From JBBQWS01 sp038210415 (GTDB lineage Bacteria; Actinomycetota; Actinomycetes; Prado026): 51,252 bases of DNA. The stretch is from contig JBBQWS010000019.1 of assembly GCA_038210415.1 (NCBI GenBank), forward strand, positions 1 to 51,252, written 5' to 3'. Under the pieces are notes generated by a model, which was not told the DNA's origin, ran no database searches, and was given only the letters and a program-made list of their open reading frames with translations. Shown here in pieces: positions 46,549-51,252 of this stretch. The translations under genes and the position numbers were made by a program. Every line of letters starts with the position of its first letter. Within the stretch, counting starts at the first letter, position 1.

Positions 46549-47271
46549 TCAGGGACTCGCGCTGGGGTTCGGAACAGAATCGGCGTTCGGCAGCGTCACG
46601 CGCTGGGTGAACGTCGTGGACTGCACGGTCGTGTCCTTCGAGGTGCGCACCTTGACCACGACGTCGATGCTGTCGACCTTGGCGAGGTCGGCTGCGAGCA
46701 GGGTGCCGGTCGTGATGACGTTCCCGCTCTTGTCGTAGTAGGTGAACATCGCTTGGCTCGCCGAGGCGTTCTGCACGCCACGGGCCAGGACCCGGTCGAC
46801 CTTGCTGCACCCCGGGCCGGGAGTGCACGTGGTCCAGGTGTAGTTGTAGACACCTACCGCGTGCGCGTCCGGAGGCTGCACGCTCTCGTGCAAGTCGGTG
46901 CCGACGAAGTAGTACGACACCTGGCTGGGGCCGATTGCGTTCGCGTCGTTGTTGATGTTGGCGTAGAAGGACACTGCGAGCGCCGACCCGTTGATGAAGG
47001 CAGCCGACCCGCAGCCGGGTCCGGTGCAGTTCAGCTGCGACGGCAGCACCGCGGTGCGCAGCACCTTGGTCATCGAGTCGATCGCGATCCGCGCCTGCTG
47101 CTGCGAGTCGATTCTTGTCGCGTTGCCCGCAACCGTCTTGTTCGTGAGGATCAACGTTCCCTGGACGATGGCGAGCACCATTCCGAGAATCCCGATCACC
47201 ACGATCATCTCGGTCAGGGTGTAGCCGGCATCCGATTCGGCACCGGTCCACCGCTGCTTGATTCGCTGCAT
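46549..47271 (-). CDS. PilW-like minor pilin
   Basis: 240 residues from the ATG at 47271, which overlaps the previous gene's stop (ATGA); the longer frame upstream is a shadow. The prepilin signal ESDAGYTLTEMIVVIGILGM is cut after Gly16, with Glu21 as the conserved mature Glu5. The external domain has two cysteine pairs (NCTGPGCG and CTPGPGC). It should sit at the pilus tip complex with the PilV- and PilX-like proteins. Confidence 0.85.
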   Translation of the reverse strand: MQRIKQRWTGAESDAGYTLTEMIVVIGILGMVLAIVQGTLILTNKTVAGNATRIDSQQQARIAIDSMTKVLRTAVLPSQLNCTGPGCGSAAFINGSALAVSFYANINNDANAIGPSQVSYYFVGTDLHESVQPPDAHAVGVYNYTWTTCTPGPGCSKVDRVLARGVQNASASQAMFTYYDKSGNVITTGTLLAADLAKVDSIDVVVKVRTSKDTTVQSTTFTQRVTLPNADSVPNPSASP

Positions 47272-48614
47272 CACGGCAGGACCACCGCCAGACTCGTCAG
47301 GCCGCTCGTCGGCAGCAGGGTGGGGGTCACGACGGACGCGCTGGTCCCGGACATCACCTTGACCGTCCAGGCGCCGGCGGGCAGCGAGGTCTTGAGGTTG
47401 CCCGACGAGTCGGTGACCCCCAGGGTCAAGCCGGTGGCGCTGGCCTCGGTCCCGAGGCAGCCGGTCGCCAGGACCGGCTTGGCGGTGACCACTGCCCCGA
47501 CCACCGGGAGGGCGAGGCGGGTTGCGGTCACCGACACTGGGGCGAGGGTCACCGTGACGTTGGAGGTGCCGCCCGGCGTCGTCGTCACTCCGGACGGGCG
47601 GCTGCCCCCGGAAGCAGCGGGGTCGTTCTGGTTGCACGAGCCCGACCACACGCTGTAGCCCGGGCTCGCGAACGGCCAGAGCCCGCCGACGGAGGTGGTA
47701 GTGCCCGTGGAGGGGTACTGCACGGTCGCGCTGGGCGTGGTCAGCCCCACGTTCGCCAGCGTGACGTACGGCAGGGTCGTCGGTAGGTTATAGCCGCCCT
47801 GGGTGGTGGCGGTGACCTTCAGGGTCACCGCCTTGTCGTAGTTGAACGGTGCTGGCCGGTACAGCTGGCCGACGGTCATCGTGACCGGCTTGTTCGGGTT
47901 CGCCACGAGGTAGCCGTCGACGTAGCCGGAGGTGTTGAGCGAGGCGGTGTAGGCACCGGGGACTGTGGTCGAGAAGACCGCGCACCCGTCGTCAGCGGTG
48001 ACCGCCGGGAAGGTGCCGCCCGGCCCGGTCAACGTGACCACCTGCCCCTCTGAGGCGACCGCCAGGTAGTTCACGACCTTGACGGCGGCGAACGCGAGGG
48101 TTCCGCCGTTGAGGATGGTCTTGCTGGGAGTGAGCAGAGTGTTGTTGATGACGTGCGGCGACCCGTACATCTGCGGCCAGGAGATGTCGACCTGTACGGC
48201 GAGACTGGGGAACGTCGCCAGCGACCCACCGTCGCAGGGGCTCTTACCAGCGCCGGCTGGGAGCCACTCGACCGTACGCACCACCGTGTAGGCGACGTTG
48301 TCCACGACGAGCGGGTTGCCCACCGTCTGTCCGGGCAGCGGGTGCGGGTTCGTGACCAAGGTGCCGGCAGCAAACGTCGTCAGTGCTGTCGCAGAGGACT
48401 GGAACTCGTTGCGGGAGATCTCGAGCTCACGAGCCGCGAGGTTGGCCGCGGCGACGTGGTTGCGGTCACCATTCGTCGTCCGCATCGCGGCAGCCAGCCC
48501 GGCGAACGAACCGGCAGCGACGATCGCGATGATGACCATGGCGAACAGCAGCTCGACGAGCGTCATCCCAGCATCACGGGTCCCGCCGCACGCCGACCTA
48601 CGCAGAGCACGCAT
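47271..48614 (-). CDS. PilV-like minor pilin with added surface domains
   Basis: 447 residues from the ATG at 48614, seven bases after GGAGG (an ATG directly before it at 48617 is also possible). The prepilin signal TRDAGMTLVELLFAMVIIAI is cut after Gly16, with Glu21 as mature Glu5. A pilin-like part runs to about residue 200; beyond it lie at least two beta-sandwich modules of carboxypeptidase-regulatory or CnaB type (for example VVTLTGPGGTFPAVTADDGCAVFSTTVPGAY cut into strands, and PYVTLANVG), ending in SSGNLKTSLPAGAWTVKV. Such added modules suggest binding to a surface. Confidence 0.8.
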   Translation of the reverse strand: MRALRRSACGGTRDAGMTLVELLFAMVIIAIVAAGSFAGLAAAMRTTNGDRNHVAAANLAARELEISRNEFQSSATALTTFAAGTLVTNPHPLPGQTVGNPLVVDNVAYTVVRTVEWLPAGAGKSPCDGGSLATFPSLAVQVDISWPQMYGSPHVINNTLLTPSKTILNGGTLAFAAVKVVNYLAVASEGQVVTLTGPGGTFPAVTADDGCAVFSTTVPGAYTASLNTSGYVDGYLVANPNKPVTMTVGQLYRPAPFNYDKAVTLKVTATTQGGYNLPTTLPYVTLANVGLTTPSATVQYPSTGTTTSVGGLWPFASPGYSVWSGSCNQNDPAASGGSRPSGVTTTPGGTSNVTVTLAPVSVTATRLALPVVGAVVTAKPVLATGCLGTEASATGLTLGVTDSSGNLKTSLPAGAWTVKVMSGTSASVVTPTLLPTSGLTSLAVVLP

Positions 48615-48638
48615 CATTGGACCTCCCCTCATGGTCAT

Positions 48639-48667
48639 TTATCGGCCACCGTCCAAGCTGACTTGAA
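48639..48667 (-). promoter_or_regulatory. Sigma-28-like promoter for the minor pilin/pilD operon
   Basis: TTCAAG (48662-48667), 15 bases, then GCCGATAA (48639-48646) on the minus strand. The second box equals the classic FliA/WhiG -10 sequence. The expected transcription start is only some 15-20 bases before the start codon. Confidence 0.75.
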
Positions 48668-48704
48668 CGTGGACCCCATCGGGTTTCGCGAGAGCCGCGA
48701 ACAG

Positions 48705-48740
48705 CAAGGTGGGGGTGGCCCGAAGGCCACCCCCACCTTG
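48705..48740 (-). terminator. Terminator of pilA copy 1, UUCG-capped
   Basis: A perfect 16-pair stem (48705-48720 with 48725-48740) with loop TTCG on the minus strand, an extra-stable tetraloop. It lies 37 bases after the pilin stop and upstream of the next promoter. It separates the pilin from the minor pilin operon. Confidence 0.9.
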
Positions 48741-48776
48741 TTCGACTCGATCAGCTCGAGCCCTACACGGTCAGGC

Positions 48777-49238
48777 TTAGGTGTAGGTACCAGGGCAGGC
48801 AGTCACGGTGGTGGCCTGAAGGCCGCCCGCGTCACTGATGTAGACCAGGTTCGCCGTCGCCGCGTTGAACGTCGCCTTGAGGTTGAAGCCCTCGATGCAG
48901 TACGCCGTACCAGCAGCGTTCAGCTTGACGTTGAGCACGTTGCCCGAGGACAGCGAGATCGGGTTAGCCGGGGTGATGGTGATCGTGGTCAGCGCGCCGG
49001 CCGCAACCGAGGCCTTCTTGAGGTAGGCCTGGTTGTCGACGAAGTAGGTCTCCTCTTCGTTGGCGACTGTGCGCAGGTCGGACTTGATGGAAGCGTCGAC
49101 CGCCTTCTTCCGCTGGTTCAGGAAGACCGGGATTGCGATGGCGGCGAGGATGCCGATGATGATGATGACGACCAGGAGCTCGATGAGGGTGAAACCGCCC
49201 TCGCGCTCCTCCTGTGCCTTGCGGATGCGTGCGAGCAT
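48777..49238 (-). CDS. pilA: Major type IV pilin, copy 1
   Basis: 153 residues. A short leader cut after Gly15 precedes the mature start FTLIELLVVIIIIGILAAIA with Glu20 as Glu5. The rest of the N-terminal helix ends in VFLNQRKKAVDASIKSDL. The external domain has two cysteines (YCIEGF and TACPG) that enclose the C-terminal loop. It makes the fibre together with, or as an alternative to, copy 2 next door. It is a single-gene unit with its own promoter, a GEMM-like leader and terminator. The ribosome site is GGAAGGG followed by TAGGCAG. Confidence 0.95.
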   Translation of the reverse strand: MLARIRKAQEEREGGFTLIELLVVIIIIGILAAIAIPVFLNQRKKAVDASIKSDLRTVANEEETYFVDNQAYLKKASVAAGALTTITITPANPISLSSGNVLNVKLNAAGTAYCIEGFNLKATFNAATANLVYISDAGGLQATTVTACPGTYT

Positions 49239-49294
49239 CTGCCTACCCTTCCGGGATTGTGCGTGAGTGAGCCGTTCCGGCAGACCCCCCCTTT

Positions 49295-49314
49295 GGGTTC
49301 TCCGAGGAGAACCC
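49295..49314 (-). promoter_or_regulatory. Hairpin between riboswitch and pilA start
   Basis: An eight-pair stem GGGTTCTC/GAGAACCC with a four-base loop begins five bases after the aptamer. It is followed by AAAGGGGGGG rather than Ts. It could be the expression platform; mechanism not clear. Confidence 0.5.
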
Positions 49315-49319
49315 GACCG

Positions 49320-49390
49320 AGGCAGCTGGGCTGACCTGCACGCCCGCAGGTCCCCTAGCTTTGCGACCCCGCCTCACGACGGGAGTGCCT
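49320..49390 (-). promoter_or_regulatory. Candidate cyclic-di-GMP-I (GEMM) riboswitch in the pilA copy 1 leader
   Basis: On the minus strand: P1 AGGCA/TGCCT closes the element. P2 is CCCGTC/GGCGGG with the GNRA loop GTGA. The hallmark joining segment TCGCAAAGCTAGGG follows, then P3 GACCTGC/GCAGGTC, then AGCCCAGCTGCC. This is the order and sequence of class I c-di-GMP aptamers such as Vc2, including the G before the first C of GGCA. CACT stands where Vc2 has CAAA, the main deviation. It lies 81 bases before the pilin ATG. It would sense c-di-GMP and set pilin expression. Confidence 0.8.
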
Positions 49391-49421
49391 TTTCTGGCCT
49401 TGCAGCTCTATGACAAGAGGT

Positions 49422-49450
49422 TGATCGTCCCCGGAAGGGGTGCGCTTGAG
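49422..49450 (-). promoter_or_regulatory. Sigma-28-like promoter for pilA copy 1
   Basis: CTCAAG (49445-49450), 15 bases, then GACGATCA (49422-49429) on the minus strand, about 30 bases before the riboswitch. With this entry the 355-base gap between the two pilin genes is explained: terminator, promoter, riboswitch, hairpin, ribosome site. Confidence 0.7.
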
Positions 49451-49545
49451 GATTTGCTTGGACTTTTTGCCCAGCGGGTTCCGCTTCCCCCGTTCGGCGT
49501 CGTACGAACGGTCACTCCCCCCAGAAACGGCCCCTCCAGTAACGA

Positions 49546-49580
49546 CGGGGAGGGAGCGGCCCGGTCGGCCGCTCCCTCCC
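49546..49580 (-). terminator. Terminator of pilA copy 2
   Basis: A 14-pair perfect stem (49548-49561 with 49567-49580) with loop CGGTC (plus strand), starting 13 bases after the stop codon. It lies before the promoter of copy 1, so the two pilins are separate units. Confidence 0.85.
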
Positions 49581-49593
49581 GTTCGCAGCTCCG

Positions 49594-50061
49594 CTAACTG
49601 GAGTACGCGGCCCCGCAGGTCGTCGGGCCGGTCGTGCTCTGCAGCCCGCCCTGGTCGCTGATGTAGATCAGCTGGTGCGTCGCGTCGAAGAACTGCGTCT
49701 TGACGTTGTACGCCTGTATGCAGAAAGCCGTGCCGGCGGCATTCTGGAAGACCTGGACCGTGTTGCCGGTCGAGAGGGCCACCTTGCTGCCCGTCGTCAC
49801 CGTGATCGACGACACGCCTGCGACCGTGACCGATGTGAGCGACTTGTAGGCCTGGTTGTCGACGTAGTAGCTGAACTCCTCGTTCGCCACGGAGTGCAGA
49901 TCCGACTTCATGGAGGCTTCGGTCGCCTTCTTCCGCTGGTTCAGGAAGACCGGGATCGCGATGGCCGCCAGGATGCCGATGATGATGATGACCACGAGAA
50001 GCTCGATGAGGGTGAATCCCTCGTCTCGTTCAGCCTGTGCTGTGCGGATGCGCTTGAGCAT
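49594..50061 (-). CDS. pilA: Major type IV pilin, copy 2
   Basis: 155 residues. The leader is cut after Gly15 and the mature start FTLIELLVVIIIIGILAAIA is identical to copy 1, followed by VFLNQRKKATEASMKSDL. The external half has diverged, but the cysteine pair (FCIQAY and TTCGAAY) and the ending LIYISDQGGLQ are kept. The 21 bases ending at the start codon are the same as in copy 1, so the pair arose by tandem duplication. The leader lacks the GEMM element and folds differently. It follows pilC by 162 bases. Confidence 0.95.
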   Translation of the reverse strand: MLKRIRTAQAERDEGFTLIELLVVIIIIGILAAIAIPVFLNQRKKATEASMKSDLHSVANEEFSYYVDNQAYKSLTSVTVAGVSSITVTTGSKVALSTGNTVQVFQNAAGTAFCIQAYNVKTQFFDATHQLIYISDQGGLQSTTGPTTCGAAYSS

Positions 50062-50085
50062 CTGCCTACCCTTCCGGGACGATGC

Positions 50086-50168
50086 GGAGTCGCACGGCCG
50101 CTTCCGGGAGACGAATGATGAAGTGCTGAGCTGTCCCCACCCGTGCCGTGCTGAATAGCTATGACTCC
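50086..50168 (-). promoter_or_regulatory. Structured leader of pilA copy 2
   Basis: A continuous 13-base segment (50086-50098) pairs with two segments, 50163-50168 (six pairs) and 50145-50151 (seven pairs), separated by an 11-base bulge. About 46 bases lie inside the stem. It covers most of the leader between promoter and ribosome site. No known riboswitch motif is recognised. Confidence 0.45.
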
Positions 50169-50172
50169 CACT

Positions 50173-50201
50173 TGATCGACTTGAAGAAGCGCGATCTTGA
50201 G
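50173..50201 (-). promoter_or_regulatory. Sigma-28-like promoter for pilA copy 2
   Basis: CTCAAG (50196-50201), 15 bases, then GTCGATCA (50173-50180) on the minus strand, just after the pilC stop. It predicts a leader of roughly 105 bases. Confidence 0.65.
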
Positions 50202-50223
50202 CGCCGATCGGGTCAGCGACGGA

Positions 50224-51252
50224 CTACTTGATCAGGTCGAAGATCTTGAAGATCGGCATGTAGAGAGCCACGATCATCGACCCGATGATGCCGCCGAGGA
50301 ACGCGATCATCAGCGGCTCGATCAGGGCGGTGAGCGCCTCTGTCGTGGCCTCCACCTCCTGGTCGTAGAACTCGGAGATCTTGTGCAGCATGGCGTCGAG
50401 GGCACCGGTGTCCTCGCCAACAGCCATCATCTGCACGACCATCGGCGGGAAGACGTCGTGCTTGGCCAGCGGCGACGTGATCGACTCGCCGTTGCGGACG
50501 CTCGTCTGCACGTCACGAACTGCGTCACCCACAACGGTGCTGCCGGTCGTCTCCGACACGATGTCGAGACTCTGCAGAATCGGCACACCGGAAGACAGCA
50601 TCGTCCCAAGGTTGCGCGCGAAGCGCGACAGGGCGATCTTCTGAAACAGCGAGCCGAAGACCGGCATCTTGAGCTTCAGCGGGTCGACGAATCGGCGGAC
50701 GCCTTCCTTGTGCTTGACCCGTTGCCACGCCACCATGCCGCCGACGGCTCCGACCAGCAGGAAGGGGCCACCGATCTTCAGAAAGCTGGACAGCGCGATG
50801 AGCACCTTGGTCGGGGCCGGCAGCTCGCCGCCCAGAGTGATGAACATGGCCGCGAACACGGGGACGATGAAGAGCAGCATGCCGACGACAGCAAGGATGG
50901 CGATGCAGAACACGACGACGGGGTACGTCATCGCCGACTTGACCTTGCCGCGCAGCTTGGTCTCGGCCTCGTAGTTCTCGGCGATCTGCAGCATGACGGA
51001 GTCGAGGAAGCCTCCGACCTCGCCGGCGCGAGTCATGTTGACCATGAGCGGCGGGAAGATCATCGGGTGCTTTGCGAGGGCCTGCGAGAGGGCCTGACCG
51101 GTCTCGATGTCCTGACGTACCTCGGTGAGGACCGAGGCCAGCTCCTTGTTCTCGGTCTGCTCCTCGAGGATCGACAGGGCCCGGAGGAGTGAGAGCCCGG
51201 CGTTGATCATCGTGGCGAACTGGCGGGAGAAGATCGCCAGGTCCTTGAGCTT
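50224..51252 (-). CDS. pilC: Type IV pilus inner-membrane platform protein PilC (N-terminus cut by window edge)
   Basis: At least 342 residues are visible; the frame continues off the right edge, where KLKDLAIFSRQFATMINAG is the usual PilC core, so the ATG inside it is not the start. Two T2SSF domains are present: the first from there to about the segment VVVFCIAILAVVGMLLFIV, the second with LSRFARNLGTMLSSGVPILQSLD and EPLMIAFLGGIIGSMIVALYMPIF at the C-terminus. PilC turns in the membrane to feed pilins into the fibre, driven by PilB, and by PilT for retraction; those genes are probably just upstream, outside the window. Confidence 0.96.
   Translation of the reverse strand, partial: KLKDLAIFSRQFATMINAGLSLLRALSILEEQTENKELASVLTEVRQDIETGQALSQALAKHPMIFPPLMVNMTRAGEVGGFLDSVMLQIAENYEAETKLRGKVKSAMTYPVVVFCIAILAVVGMLLFIVPVFAAMFITLGGELPAPTKVLIALSSFLKIGGPFLLVGAVGGMVAWQRVKHKEGVRRFVDPLKLKMPVFGSLFQKIALSRFARNLGTMLSSGVPILQSLDIVSETTGSTVVGDAVRDVQTSVRNGESITSPLAKHDVFPPMVVQMMAVGEDTGALDAMLHKISEFYDQEVEATTEALTALIEPLMIAFLGGIIGSMIVALYMPIFKIFDLIK

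Noticed and set aside
50062..50172. Second c-di-GMP riboswitch before pilA copy 2
   Set aside because: The GCAAAGC joining segment and GNRA-capped P2 are missing; only a different stem is seen.

Overview
The window is high-GC, densely coded DNA from an actinobacterium (Actinomycetota). The evidence is the mycothiol-type enzyme at 5.5 kb, a PdtaR-type ANTAR regulator, an AftD-like arabinofuranosyltransferase with its small DUF2613 neighbour, many GTG/TTG starts, and the co-location of uvrA, uvrB, coaE, rpsA, polA and pdtaR, a gene set that is also close together in Mycobacterium. I cannot fix the family; Nocardioidaceae- or Kineosporiales-like lineages would fit.

Layout. (1) 1-2.3 kb: a LuxR-type two-component pair whose kinase continues past the HATPase into a second PAS domain and leaves the window at the left edge. 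(2) 2.5-13.6 kb: housekeeping DNA repair, CoA and translation genes (uvrA, uvrB, coaE, rpsA) with a mycothiol-dependent isomerase-like protein, a metallo-beta-lactamase hydrolase, a TerC-family membrane protein and a secreted GH26-like glycosidase. (3) 13.8-30.4 kb: mostly a cell-envelope glycan block between rpsA and polA: three methyltransferases, a GT-C-like membrane protein, DUF3068, an acyltransferase-3, AftD, a GT4 glycosyltransferase, DUF2613, a large membrane protein, a flippase and a lipoprotein hydrolase. (4) 30.4-36.5 kb: polA, a thioesterase, a GNAT protein, an orphan binding lipoprotein translationally coupled to PdtaR, and tRNA-Leu(CAA). Between the thioesterase and the GNAT gene lie a G-quadruplex-type tract and an inverted repeat. 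(5) 36.5-40.8 kb: the operon aroC-aroK-aroB-aroQ-efp-nusB. (6) 40.9 kb to the right edge: a type IV pilus locus, all on the minus strand: pilC, two tandem pilA genes, three minor-pilin-like genes, pilD, pilM, pilN, pilO and a PilP-like gene.

The strongest new signal is regulatory. Four transcription units of the pilus locus (pilA copy 2, pilA copy 1, the minor pilin/pilD operon and the pilMNO operon) each begin with TCAAG, exactly 15 bases, then GNCGATMA. This resembles the sigma-28 (FliA/SigD/WhiG) promoter class. One of the two pilin genes also carries a leader that folds like a class I cyclic-di-GMP (GEMM) riboswitch between this promoter and the start codon, while the other pilin has a different structured leader. 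The locus therefore looks like a pilus regulon with an alternative sigma factor plus differential c-di-GMP control of two pilins. These are readings by eye; no search or folding program was run.
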